DNA of 64,000 nucleotides from Oscillospiraceae bacterium (GTDB taxonomy: Bacteria; Bacillota; Clostridia; Saccharofermentanales; Saccharofermentanaceae): assembly GCA_902780785.1 (NCBI GenBank), contig CACZGS010000009.1, positions 55,574 to 119,573 of the forward strand. The letters run 5' to 3'. A program made the position numbers and the translations under genes. Below are positions 31,604 to 40,442 of this stretch, piece after piece (position 1 is the stretch's first letter; the number at the start of each line of letters is the position of its first letter). The notes below the pieces were generated by a model. That model was not told the DNA's origin. It ran no database searches and saw only the letters and a program-made list of their open reading frames with translations.

Positions 31604-33952
31604 TTATTCCTCTTTGAGTATCTTTACGGGCTCGAGCTTTGTGATTCCCGTGCCGCTGAAGAATGCTGTAACGATAGCGCAGACAAGGATGATCGCTGCG
31701 GTTACAAGGATCCAGACAGGAGATGTGTTAAAGCTGTTCTGTCTGATGCCGAATGAAGAAAGGCCAAGAAGGATCAGCTGGTTAGAGAACAGGTAGTGCA
31801 TTGTGATTCCCAGTACGATGCCGAGTACGATGGTCGGCATGTTTGTCATGAGGGTTCTTCTCATGAGTTCGCCTGATGTGTAGCCGAGGGCCTTCGATAC
31901 ACCGAGGTCGGTTCTCTCGCGGATGACCTGTGCTCTGGTAAGAAGGAGCTGTGTAAGGATTACAACGAAGCATGTTGCGATGATGAAGATAACGCAGATC
32001 GCTTCCATTGCTGACTTCATTGTCTCGATCGTTGATCCGATGAGGTCCTCAACGAGTGTGAACTGGATGTCAGGATAATCCTTTTCCCACTGCTTTTTCA
32101 GATCCTTGCACTTGGATGAATCCTTAAGGAAGATGATCACATCCTGGAATTCATAGTCAGGATTAAGTCGCTTTGCACCTTCTTCGGTCATGACCGCTTT
32201 CTTGCCCATGTTGTTGATCTTCTGGTCGATGCCGCTGACTGTATAGGCTACCGTGCCGTCATCTACCATGGACTTAACATTAACCTTATCTCCCAGTGAT
32301 GCACCGATGATGTCAGCTTCGACTACAGTAAGAACGATCTCGTTCTCATTCTGAGGCAGATGACCTTCGATGACGTATTCATTTCTGAGCTTATTAACAT
32401 CTCCGTATACATCGATTCCGAGTGAAGTTGAATTATTAAGATAAGTAACTTCCATTGATGTTAATGTTGTCCAGGTATTGATGCTCTCAACCTCAGGATT
32501 ATTGCGCATGTCCTTTACGAACTTATTGTCACCCGGTGCATGAGCCTGAAGGTCTGAAGATTCAAATCCGACGAGCTTAAGAAGAGCTGACTGGTCGAGT
32601 GCCCAGTTCTGGAAAAGTGTGAAGCCGAGGCATGTCGAGAACGCAAGTCCTGCAACGATGACTGTAATGAATATGCTCTTCTTGTGTGATCCGAAGATAT
32701 TCTTTCCGGCCATTGCGAGATTTAACGGGAGGCGGCTTGTCTCAAGAGGGAAGTGATTCTTCTTGAAGTTGTGTGCTGTGATGCCGCTTCTCAAAGCTTC
32801 CAGAACGGTGAGTTTCTTATAAGATGTCGTAGCGATCATTGAGCCGATGAAGACCATGACAGGGATTCCGATAAGTGTTGCGATGAGCGCGGGAATTGAG
32901 ATTCCGGAGAAGCCTGAAAGACCCATCATCATGCCTGAGAGGCTGCTCAAAGGCTTGCTTAAGAAGATGCCTGCTGCAATAGCCATAACTGTAGCGATCA
33001 TGCCTATGATCAGCTGTTCCATGACGCATGCAAAGCGGAGTTCCTTTGCTGTGTAGCCGGTAGCCTGGAGCAATCCGATATTCTGAACGTTAAGCTCGAT
33101 AAAATTCTTGATCGAGAAGTGCATGATGATCACTGCCATTACGATAAGCATTATCGTGAAGATAAGAACGATCGAGGTAGCGATATTAGTCATGCCTGTT
33201 GTCGCAATATTCATCGTGTCGCGGTCGACGCTGTCGATCTGGGCATCACCCGGGAAAGCATTCTGAACCCTCAGATCGAATTCGTGAAGATCAGTGCCTT
33301 CTTTGGTCTTGAACAACGCAACTGCGAAGGCATTCGTAGGATCAAGCTTTGCTTCCATCTCATCGAAAACACTGTGGTTTACGAGCGAATAATATCCGGT
33401 TATGTTCATTGATGTCGCGAAATAAAGATTCTCGACAAATCCCCTGACCTTGAAGGCATAAGTCTTATCTGCAAGCTTTACATTAAAGCTGTCTCCGGCA
33501 TTAACCGTATAAGACATGTAATAGGGCAGAACGATCTCGTCATCCTTTAAGTCCTTAAACTCTTCAGGGAAAGCGTTGAGATATGTCGGGTATGATGCGT
33601 CAAAGAAATAGAATTGATACGACAAAGAATCAGCTTCAGTCATGTCTTTGTAGTAATAATCTGAGTTTGTGGCGAGCATGGGCACGAAATCAGCTCTTTC
33701 GATTCCTTCAACGTCTTTTAGATCTTCTTCCATATCCTCAAGTGAGATGCCGGGACCAAAGGCCATAAGGTCTGCCACGTGATACTTCTCATCACACTCA
33801 TTGATCGTGTTTGTTGCCGACATCATGAGTGAGAGGCTTGAGAAAAGGAGCAGTGCCGAGATGAAGATCAGCGTGAAAAGGATCGCAACCTCGCCCTTAT
33901 GCTTCTTTATGTTGTTTTTTGCAATGAAGAATAATGAATTCATGTTTACCAC
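31604..33952 (-). CDS. FtsX-like ABC transporter permease (MacB/BceB type)
   Basis: 782 residues with about ten membrane helices: one near the N-terminus, then two FtsX-like blocks (around residues 255-385 and 660-775) with large extracytoplasmic loops. Motifs such as LLQATGYTAKELR and GVSKALGYTSGELM are the conserved FtsX G-Y-x-x-x-x-L blocks. Length and layout fit a macrolide/peptide antibiotic resistance or lipoprotein-type permease. It overlaps its ATPase gene by 7 bases and lies next to a divergent two-component system, suggesting peptide sensing and detoxification. Confidence 0.9.
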   Translation of the reverse strand: MVNMNSLFFIAKNNIKKHKGEVAILFTLIFISALLLFSSLSLMMSATNTINECDEKYHVADLMAFGPGISLEDMEEDLKDVEGIERADFVPMLATNSDYYYKDMTEADSLSYQFYFFDASYPTYLNAFPEEFKDLKDDEIVLPYYMSYTVNAGDSFNVKLADKTYAFKVRGFVENLYFATSMNITGYYSLVNHSVFDEMEAKLDPTNAFAVALFKTKEGTDLHEFDLRVQNAFPGDAQIDSVDRDTMNIATTGMTNIATSIVLIFTIMLIVMAVIIMHFSIKNFIELNVQNIGLLQATGYTAKELRFACVMEQLIIGMIATVMAIAAGIFLSKPLSSLSGMMMGLSGFSGISIPALIATLIGIPVMVFIGSMIATTSYKKLTVLEALRSGITAHNFKKNHFPLETSRLPLNLAMAGKNIFGSHKKSIFITVIVAGLAFSTCLGFTLFQNWALDQSALLKLVGFESSDLQAHAPGDNKFVKDMRNNPEVESINTWTTLTSMEVTYLNNSTSLGIDVYGDVNKLRNEYVIEGHLPQNENEIVLTVVEADIIGASLGDKVNVKSMVDDGTVAYTVSGIDQKINNMGKKAVMTEEGAKRLNPDYEFQDVIIFLKDSSKCKDLKKQWEKDYPDIQFTLVEDLIGSTIETMKSAMEAICVIFIIATCFVVILTQLLLTRAQVIRERTDLGVSKALGYTSGELMRRTLMTNMPTIVLGIVLGITMHYLFSNQLILLGLSSFGIRQNSFNTSPVWILVTAAIILVCAIVTAFFSGTGITKLEPVKILKEE

Positions 33953-34704
33953 CCCATATCTGTGAGGAATTCGCGGAGCTGCTTATGGCGTTCCTGATTC
34001 TTGCCTTCGTAAGGTGAGAGTGAGATCTCGTCGCAGATGACACCGTCTCTTAAGTAGAGGATGCGGTTGCCTCTCTCGGCTGCTGCAACAGTGTGTGTAA
34101 CCATTACGATGCTCTGTCCTCTTCTGTTCATTTCGGTGAGGATATCGAGTACTGCTGCTGTGTTCTGTGAGTTAAGAGCACCTGTGGGCTCGTCTGCAAA
34201 GAGGATCTCAGGCTCGTTGATGACTGATCTTACGAGTGCGACCCTTTGCTTCTCGCCGCCGGATAACTGGTTCGGGAACTTGTTGTAGCAGCTCTCATCA
34301 AGACCAACCTGCTTTAAGAGTTTCTTTGCTCTGGCTGCGATCGCCTTTCTGTCACGGCTCTTGAGGAGGCCTGATACGATGATGTTGTCCAGAACACTCA
34401 TTGTGTCATTTAAGTAGTTCTGCTGGAAAACGAATCCGCAGTGCTTTCTTCTGAAGATCGCGAGCTTGTCGTTGCTGTAGTTTGAGATGTCCTCATTTCC
34501 GAAGAGAACTGCGCCGAGGCTTGGACGGTCCATGCCGGAGAGTGAGTAAAGGAGTGTGCTTTTGCCTGCGCCGGAGTCTCCCATGATTACCGTGAAGTCG
34601 CCTTTTCTGATCTCAAGGTTAAGATTCTTCAAAACGTGCTGCTGAACGCTCTCATTGGAGAATGTCTTGCAGAGGTCTGTAGCTTTAAGTACTGTTGTTG
34701 TCAT
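33946..34704 (-). CDS. ABC transporter ATPase partner of the FtsX-like permease
   Basis: 252 residues from ATG 34704 (GAAAGGG upstream; the open frame extends to 34800). Motifs: Walker A GDSGAGKST, Q-loop FVFQQ, signature LSGGEKQR, Walker B ILFADEPTGAL, H-loop VTHT. LolD/MacB-type ATPase powering the permease downstream. The gene is read divergently from the response regulator at 34870. Confidence 0.93.
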   Translation of the reverse strand: MTTTVLKATDLCKTFSNESVQQHVLKNLNLEIRKGDFTVIMGDSGAGKSTLLYSLSGMDRPSLGAVLFGNEDISNYSNDKLAIFRRKHCGFVFQQNYLNDTMSVLDNIIVSGLLKSRDRKAIAARAKKLLKQVGLDESCYNKFPNQLSGGEKQRVALVRSVINEPEILFADEPTGALNSQNTAAVLDILTEMNRRGQSIVMVTHTVAAAERGNRILYLRDGVICDEISLSPYEGKNQERHKQLREFLTDMGW

Positions 34705-34739
34705 TTTGTTTTTCCCTTTCCAAATTGTTTTTGTCAGAA

Positions 34740-34817
34740 TTCTTACACTGCCGATTGTACGACTCCCGGAGAAGGAATACTTTACGTAAGCCTTGCTCAA
34801 TTCTTAACTGTTTCTTA
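34740..34817. promoter_or_regulatory. TTCTTA repeats in the divergent regulatory region
   Basis: TTCTTA occurs at 34740, 34801 and 34812. The last two lie exactly 11 bases apart, as in OmpR-type direct repeats. They sit between the ABC gene start and the response-regulator gene, so they are candidate binding sites for that regulator. Confidence 0.4.
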
Positions 34818-34853
34818 CATGAATTCCGACAGGGTTCAGCCTGATGTTTGTTG

Positions 34854-34862
34854 TGCTATACT
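34854..34862 (+). promoter_or_regulatory. Extended -10 promoter directly before the response regulator
   Basis: TG-C-TATACT ends 7 bases before the ATG at 34870, so transcription would begin at or next to the start codon. No ribosome binding site is seen. Confidence 0.5.
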
Positions 34863-34869
34863 TCGAAAT

Positions 34870-35559
34870 ATGAATTATAACTGTTTAATAATCGATGATG
34901 AACAAGATCTTTCCCGCATGACGCAGGAATATTTTGAGATGTTCGGAGTAACTTGCGCCATCGTATCAAGCTCTGAAGAATGCTTGTCTTTTCTCGAGAA
35001 GAACACGGCAGACATCTTCCTTCTCGACATCAACTTAGGCAACGAGAGCGGCTTTGCCCTTTGCAAAAGCTTACGCGAGACGTACGACACGCCGATCCTC
35101 TTTATCTCCGCACGCCAGAGCGACGATGATGTCCTTGTGGCGCTCAATATCGGCGGCGACGACTATATAAAGAAACCTTATACATTAAGTGTCCTTCTTG
35201 CCAAGGTTAAGGTCCAGCTTAAAAGACTTGAAGCCGTTAAGCAGGCCGGAACAGCCGCGAAAGAGGCCACGGATAAGGCTTTCACAATAGATCCTGCTAC
35301 CATGAGCTGCTCTGTAGAAGGAAGGACCGTATCGCTGAAATCAAAGGAATTCCAGCTTTTGTCCTGCCTCTATGAACATAAGAATACGATAGTTACCAAG
35401 GAAACTCTTTTCGATGAGGTCTGGGGCGACTCATTCTACTCTGACTCGACTCTGAATGTTCATATCAGGCGCTTACGCGAGAAGATCGAGGAAGATCCCA
35501 ATGAGCCCAGGTTCATCAAGACCGTCTGGGGCACCGGATATATCCTGGAGACAAATTAA
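34870..35559 (+). CDS. OmpR-family response regulator
   Basis: 229 residues from ATG 34870. Receiver domain: IIDDEQDL, LLDINLGNESGFALC with the phospho-acceptor Asp, ISARQ and IKKPY with the conserved Lys. C-terminal winged helix: LKSKEFQLLSCLYEHKNTIVTKE, and HIRRLREKIE...GTGYIL. TAATG overlap with the kinase gene. The start has no ribosome binding site and the promoter lies immediately before it, suggesting a leaderless mRNA. Probable target: the divergent ABC transporter. Confidence 0.92.
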   Translation: MNYNCLIIDDEQDLSRMTQEYFEMFGVTCAIVSSSEECLSFLEKNTADIFLLDINLGNESGFALCKSLRETYDTPILFISARQSDDDVLVALNIGGDDYIKKPYTLSVLLAKVKVQLKRLEAVKQAGTAAKEATDKAFTIDPATMSCSVEGRTVSLKSKEFQLLSCLYEHKNTIVTKETLFDEVWGDSFYSDSTLNVHIRRLREKIEEDPNEPRFIKTVWGTGYILETN

Positions 35560-36806
35560 TGAAGATCCGCATAATCGCCATCATCTACACCGTTCTTATC
35601 CTGGGATGCGGTCTGTATCTATGGAACAGCATCGGTAAGAAGACTGCCTACAAGATCGACATGCTGGACCTCAACACCAAGTGTGATGAGATCTCCGGCA
35701 AGCTCTCTTCAGGTGCTGATATCGACGCTCTTGAGAAAGAATATTCCTGCGATATCGTTCTTCTTTCAGATAATAATTATGAGTCCGTAAACAGCTACTT
35801 CATCAAGGAAGACATGTCTGTTTTCGACTACATGGAAGACGGCGTGATCAAGGGCAAGATCGCATTTAATGCCAGAGCAGAAGAGCACGAGGCCCTGATC
35901 CGTACTTCGCAGAGCCAGCTTATCACGATGCTTGCGGTCATCTACGCAGTTGGCATTATTCTCATGATCATCATCTGGTATTTTTACATCAGACCTTTCA
36001 ATAAGCTTTCTGATTTTGCAGCGAGCGTATCGAAGGGCAATCTCGATGTGCCGCTCAAGATGAACAAGCATAATTATTTCGGTGCTTTCACAGAATCCTT
36101 TGACCGCATGCGTGAAGAACTGAAGCTCTCAAATGAGCGCGAAGCAGCGGCAAACAGGAGCAAACAGGAGCTTGTCGCAGAGCTCTCGCACGACATAAAG
36201 ACGCCTGTCGCCACGATCAAGGCTACATGCGAAGTTATGGAGATCAAGTACGACGATCCTGATGTTAAGGAGAAGGTGTCCGTCATCAAGTCCAAGGCAA
36301 CTTCTGTCGAGCAGCTCATAGACAACATGTTCCGCGCAACTTTGGACGATCTTGATGAGCTCAAGGTCACACCCAGGGAAGAGAGCTCGCTCATAATCGA
36401 CGGCATGCTCAAGGACCTGCGTTTCTACGGCACGGTCGAGCAGGTTGGCAAGATCCCCGAGTGCCTTATAATGGTCGATAAATTAAGGCTTGAGCAGGTA
36501 ATAGACAACATTGCCGGCAATTCTTTTAAGTATGCAGGCACGCCTCTTGAAGTCGACTACAAGCTCGAAAAGGACAACATCAGAGTTATCCTCTCCGATA
36601 GAGGACCGGGCGTCCCAGAAGATGAATTATCGCTTATCACATCCAAGTTCTACAGGGGTTCTGCTGCAGCAGAATCTTCCAAGGACGGCAGCGGTTTGGG
36701 CCTTTATCTCGCATCACGATTCATGGAGAAGATGGGCGGCGGCCTTGAAGTCAGGAACCGTGAGGGCGGCGGATTTACAGTAGAGATAATCATCCGCAAA
36801 GTCTGA
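35559..36806 (+). CDS. Sensor histidine kinase
   Basis: 415 residues. Two N-terminal membrane helices (IIAIIYTVLILGCGLYLW, and LAVIYAVGIILMIIIWYFYI) bracket an about 110-residue extracytoplasmic domain; a HAMP-like linker follows. Phospho-acceptor box ELSHDIKTPVATI (His near residue 211), then N box DNIAGNSFKYA, G boxes DRGPGVPEDE and GSGLGLYLA. Pairs with the response regulator just upstream. Confidence 0.92.
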   Translation: MKIRIIAIIYTVLILGCGLYLWNSIGKKTAYKIDMLDLNTKCDEISGKLSSGADIDALEKEYSCDIVLLSDNNYESVNSYFIKEDMSVFDYMEDGVIKGKIAFNARAEEHEALIRTSQSQLITMLAVIYAVGIILMIIIWYFYIRPFNKLSDFAASVSKGNLDVPLKMNKHNYFGAFTESFDRMREELKLSNEREAAANRSKQELVAELSHDIKTPVATIKATCEVMEIKYDDPDVKEKVSVIKSKATSVEQLIDNMFRATLDDLDELKVTPREESSLIIDGMLKDLRFYGTVEQVGKIPECLIMVDKLRLEQVIDNIAGNSFKYAGTPLEVDYKLEKDNIRVILSDRGPGVPEDELSLITSKFYRGSAAAESSKDGSGLGLYLASRFMEKMGGGLEVRNREGGGFTVEIIIRKV

Positions 36807-36809
36807 CAT

Positions 36810-37700
36810 TTACTCTGATTTCTTATCGCTTAGGAGCTGCTCGCAGCCTGCTTTCCTCTCTTTTACATACTTTCTGATAATGACAATAAATATCACGAGA
36901 AAGACTATCCACGCGATCATAAGAGGAGTGTTATCCAGCAAAGTGAGGAGCTTGCTGCCTGCTGAATTATCCAGCTTATTCTTTGCATTACTGATCGCAA
37001 AGCGGAATGCTTTCTCGAGAGCATCACCGGGATTGGCACCCGTAAGGCTGTTGAACTTAAGCACACCGTTGAATTCCCACTGCGTAGGAGCACGGAGGAT
37101 CGGATAAGTAAGATCTCCCTGAACGGTGCGGATCTTGTTCGTGACGTTCTTAATGCCGCCGTTTGCTGCTGCGCCGGCTTCATCCTTCGGCACTGAATAC
37201 ACGATCACAAAATATGTTTCGTCCGATGCAGTGTTCGAATATTTTTCCATGGCATATTCAGAGAAATTACTTGTATCGCCGGTCCTCCATTCCTCTTCGT
37301 ATACCGTATAGATCACGGGAGTGATTCCCGTAAGAGTACGGTACTCATTAAGCGTTCCCAGGAGCTTTTCCTCATCGGCAATAATGTTTGCATTGTCGCA
37401 GATCACAGGCTTTGCGCTTTCAGATGCAGCAAGCTTTTCCGCGCTAAGAGGGAAAGCTATCGATAAAAAGACAGTCAGGACTATGGTCAGAACCGCAGTA
37501 ATGACCATCGATCTTACGAATGCTTTTTTAGCTTTGGCGAGTGTAGCTTTTCCGAGATAACGGTCAGAACCGTCATTAGGATCTTCAATACGGTTACCGG
37601 AATCTCCGTAATAATATTTGGTGCCATGGATTACATTGCCAATGTTATTGGCGTTAAAACCACCGCCGCCAAATGAACCACCACCTGATACATGTGGCAT
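36810..37700 (-). CDS. Membrane protein with possible TPM-like domain
   Basis: 296 residues from ATG 37700 (GGGAGGAAAA upstream). N-terminal Gly-rich/Asn-rich segment (SGGGSFGGGGFN), one membrane helix (VITAVLTIVLTVFLSIAFPL), an extracytoplasmic domain of about 150 residues beginning PVICDNANIIADEEKLLGTLNEY which resembles TPM (YgcG) phosphatase-like domains, and a second membrane helix near the C-terminus. Function unknown. Convergent with the kinase gene, sharing a very short gap of 3 bases between stops. Confidence 0.7.
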   Translation of the reverse strand: MPHVSGGGSFGGGGFNANNIGNVIHGTKYYYGDSGNRIEDPNDGSDRYLGKATLAKAKKAFVRSMVITAVLTIVLTVFLSIAFPLSAEKLAASESAKPVICDNANIIADEEKLLGTLNEYRTLTGITPVIYTVYEEEWRTGDTSNFSEYAMEKYSNTASDETYFVIVYSVPKDEAGAAANGGIKNVTNKIRTVQGDLTYPILRAPTQWEFNGVLKFNSLTGANPGDALEKAFRFAISNAKNKLDNSAGSKLLTLLDNTPLMIAWIVFLVIFIVIIRKYVKERKAGCEQLLSDKKSE

Positions 37701-37844
37701 GATATTTTCCTCCCTTATTCCTACGTGTTCCACTCTTTTGCAGAACAACCCCAGCCTTATTCCTAAGCAATATTCTATATTTTGGTGAATGGGTTTTCAA
37801 TAAAAATCGGTGCAGGCAGGGGGCGGCAGAGTACTACAAATAAG

Positions 37845-37869
37845 TTAATCTTAATGTTACGTTAATGTT
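37845..37869. promoter_or_regulatory. TTAAT direct repeats upstream of the BcrA-like ABC genes
   Basis: TTAATC (37845), TTAATGTT (37851-37858) and TTAATGTT (37862-37869); the last two are spaced 11 bases. Candidate regulator binding site 68 bases before the start codon. Confidence 0.35.
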
Positions 37870-37936
37870 CAACTATCTTCCTGTTAAGGATAGGGGGCTA
37901 TCATTTAGCCATAATCACACGGGAGGATAATTTGGA

Positions 37937-38845
37937 ATGAATGACACCATCTTAAAGATCAGCAATCTCTCTAAGACTTATGGCGCGAAAAAGGTATTGG
38001 ACAACGTGTCTTTTGAGATCAAGAGAGGAAGGATCTACGGCTTTATCGGAGAGAACGGAGCCGGCAAAACTACAGCGATCAGGGCCATCACGGGCTTAAG
38101 CCCGATCGACCAGGGCACGATCGAACTGTTCGGAAAATCTGATGAGCACGGCCTTGTAGAGGCAAGAAGAAAGCTGGGCTGCCTTGTTGAAAAGCCGATC
38201 CTGGAATTGAACAAGACTGCAAGAGCGAACCTTATGTCTTCGCAGCTTCTTTACGGAAACAATGACAGCGGTAAGATCGACAAGGTCTTGCAAAGAGTCG
38301 GCTTAGGCGATGTTAAGAACAAGAAAGTCGGCAATTTCTCACTCGGTATGAAGCAGAGATTGGGAATCGCGCAGTCGCTTATAAATAACCCTGAACTCCT
38401 TATTCTCGATGAGCCCGTAAACGGCCTTGATCCTATGGGAATGGTGGATGTCAGAGAACTCCTTATCTCATTATGCAGAGACGACGGGATCACGATCGTT
38501 GTCTCATCCCACATCCTTGCTGAGCTCTACCAGCTCGCGACGGATTACATAATCATCTCGCACGGCAGGATTATTTCGACGTTCTCGAAAACAGATCTTG
38601 ATAATCTCTGCACGACACACATAGTCATGGAGACTGAATGCAATGACACCGCGGTCGAGATCCTTGCAGCGAACGGATTGTGCGGCGTCGATAACGACGA
38701 AGGATCGATCATGATCTTCGACAATGTTGATACAAAGGAAGTCGCCGAACTCATGCGCAACCACAATCTGCTCGTAACGCATCTGGCAAAGCATGAGAGG
38801 ACACTTGAGGAATACTATATTGAACTGTTAGGGAGGGGCGCATAA
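37937..38845 (+). CDS. ABC transporter ATPase (BcrA type)
   Basis: 302 residues. Motifs: GENGAGKTT (Walker A), NFSLGMKQRLGIA (signature), LLILDEPVNGLDP (Walker B), VSSHIL (H-loop). C-terminal about 80 residues are the extra domain typical of bacitracin/lantibiotic resistance ATPases. GGGAGG upstream. Overlaps the permease gene by 1 base (TAATG). Confidence 0.92.
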   Translation: MNDTILKISNLSKTYGAKKVLDNVSFEIKRGRIYGFIGENGAGKTTAIRAITGLSPIDQGTIELFGKSDEHGLVEARRKLGCLVEKPILELNKTARANLMSSQLLYGNNDSGKIDKVLQRVGLGDVKNKKVGNFSLGMKQRLGIAQSLINNPELLILDEPVNGLDPMGMVDVRELLISLCRDDGITIVVSSHILAELYQLATDYIIISHGRIISTFSKTDLDNLCTTHIVMETECNDTAVEILAANGLCGVDNDEGSIMIFDNVDTKEVAELMRNHNLLVTHLAKHERTLEEYYIELLGRGA

Positions 38846-39582
38846 TGGGTACTTTATTAAAGTGGGAGATGAAGCAGACATTCTCTTCAAAATCATTCTG
38901 GATAATCGGCGGAGCGATCGTTACGCTTCCGGCACTGATGCTTTTCGCAGCACTCTCATTCGCAAGCGAGTTTACAGGCTATGACGCTTTCCTTGAAGGA
39001 TTGAACAACTACAATGCATTCGTTATTTTCCTGATCGGTGTTTTCGCAGGCATACATGTAACTGGCGCATTTGAAGGACGTAAGATCCAGTCGGCAGTCA
39101 TGGCAGGCAACAGCAGATTCAACATTCTTCTGGCAAAGTTCATCTCATATTCAACCGCAGTTGCTTTGTACAGCGTTGTTTCAATGATAATTACTACAAC
39201 GATCAGCTTCGCAATGGGCGGCGTTACCGGCCTTGACGGAAGCTTTGCAAGAATGATCATCGCAAGAGCAGCCGTATTTACAGTTGTCGAGATCGCTTAT
39301 GCAGCAACATGCTTCTTCGCATCAATGTTCATCAGACACCAGGGCGGCGCTATCGGCCTTAACACAGGACTTATGTTAATGTCCAATGTCGGCGCACAGA
39401 TCCTTCTTAACTTCGACTGGGCAGAAAAGTTCGTAAGACTTACACCTGCAGGTCAGTCAATGTTCATTATCGCTGACATGAGCAACAGCAACATCGCTAT
39501 GGCACTCGTTACTTCAGTAGTTGCCATCGCAGCAGTTATCGCTCTTTCATATGTAAAGTTCAGAAGAGAAGAACTTAAGTAA
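38845..39582 (+). CDS. ABC-2 type permease (BcrB-like)
   Basis: 245 residues with six predicted membrane helices, cytoplasmic N-terminal segment GTLLKWEMKQTFSSKSFW typical of ABC-2 permeases. The KFVRLTPAGQSMFIIA loop and a late helix before a basic C-terminus fit lantibiotic/drug efflux permeases. Works with the ATPase just upstream. Confidence 0.88.
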   Translation: MGTLLKWEMKQTFSSKSFWIIGGAIVTLPALMLFAALSFASEFTGYDAFLEGLNNYNAFVIFLIGVFAGIHVTGAFEGRKIQSAVMAGNSRFNILLAKFISYSTAVALYSVVSMIITTTISFAMGGVTGLDGSFARMIIARAAVFTVVEIAYAATCFFASMFIRHQGGAIGLNTGLMLMSNVGAQILLNFDWAEKFVRLTPAGQSMFIIADMSNSNIAMALVTSVVAIAAVIALSYVKFRREELK

Positions 39583-39611
39583 TATCTGATCGTTAATAAA
39601 TTTGCAGAAGG

Positions 39612-39637
39612 CGGCAGGAATTATCCGGCCGTCTTTT
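39612..39637 (+). terminator. Terminator after the BcrAB-like genes
   Basis: GGCGGC and GCCGTC pair with G-T wobble, loop of about 12 bases, then four T. Moderately stable. Confidence 0.5.
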
Positions 39638-39675
39638 GTATTGATTGAAGTATAATTAGCTTGTTTGGGGAAGAC

Positions 39676-39720
39676 GTTCAAAAATGTTCAAATAAAGCAT
39701 TTTAGGACATACAAAGGACA
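39676..39720. promoter_or_regulatory. Two pairs of direct repeats before the second response regulator
   Basis: GTTCA at 39676 and 39686 (10-base step), AGGACA at 39704 and 39715 (11-base step). TATAAT at 39651-39656 lies just upstream. Spacing fits dimer-binding sites of OmpR-type regulators. Confidence 0.35.
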
Positions 39721-39759
39721 CACGTGCATTGTAGATTATTCCTGTGGGAGGGAGTTCTG

Positions 39760-40428
39760 ATGGCCAGGATATTGATCGTTGAAGACAACGAAGAATTGCT
39801 TATGCTTGTATCTGATTTTTTCAGGAGCAAGGGTTCTTTTGATGTTGACACTGCACCTGACGGCGACCGTGCATTAAGCCTCATCTGCTTGTATGAGTAC
39901 GATATAGCGATCCTGGATATCATGCTTCCCGGTACTAACGGATTTGATGTCTGCAAAGCCCTGCGCGGAAAAAGTAAATGCCCTATTGTTTTCCTTACAG
40001 CGCTCGGTACAGAAGAGAACATCCTTAAAGGTTATGAGATAGGTGCTGACGAATATATGGTAAAGCCTTTCTCCCTTAAGGTGCTTTATGCCAAGTGTCT
40101 GGCCCTTCTTAACAGGACTGATGCAGAACTTCGGAAAGAACCCGTACTCGAATGCGGCGACATCAAGCTCTATCCGTTAAGAATGGAAGTGGAAGCGGGC
40201 GGACGCAAAGTTGCGCTTGCTCCCAAAGAATATTTCCTCCTTAAGGTTCTCATGGAGAACAAGGGGATCGTCCTCGGAAGAGACAGGCTCTTAGATCTTG
40301 TTTGGGGATTAGGTTTTGACGGTTCGGACAGAGTCGTTGACAGCCACATCAAAAAATTGAGGAAAGCGCTCGGCAATTCCGGGGAAACGATCAGGACTGT
40401 AATCGGCGGCGGTTACAAGATCCTGTGA
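39760..40428 (+). CDS. OmpR-family response regulator
   Basis: 222 residues from ATG 39760 (GGGAGGGAG upstream). Receiver: IVEDNEELL, ILDIMLPGTNGFDV, LTALG, VKPFS; winged helix: LAPKEYFLLKVLMENKGIVLGRD and SHIKKLRKALG...IGGGYKIL. The kinase gene begins 14 bases downstream. The BcrAB-like ABC genes just upstream are plausible targets. Confidence 0.93.
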   Translation: MARILIVEDNEELLMLVSDFFRSKGSFDVDTAPDGDRALSLICLYEYDIAILDIMLPGTNGFDVCKALRGKSKCPIVFLTALGTEENILKGYEIGADEYMVKPFSLKVLYAKCLALLNRTDAELRKEPVLECGDIKLYPLRMEVEAGGRKVALAPKEYFLLKVLMENKGIVLGRDRLLDLVWGLGFDGSDRVVDSHIKKLRKALGNSGETIRTVIGGGYKIL

Positions 40429-40442
40429 TCGGAGGAAGACTC

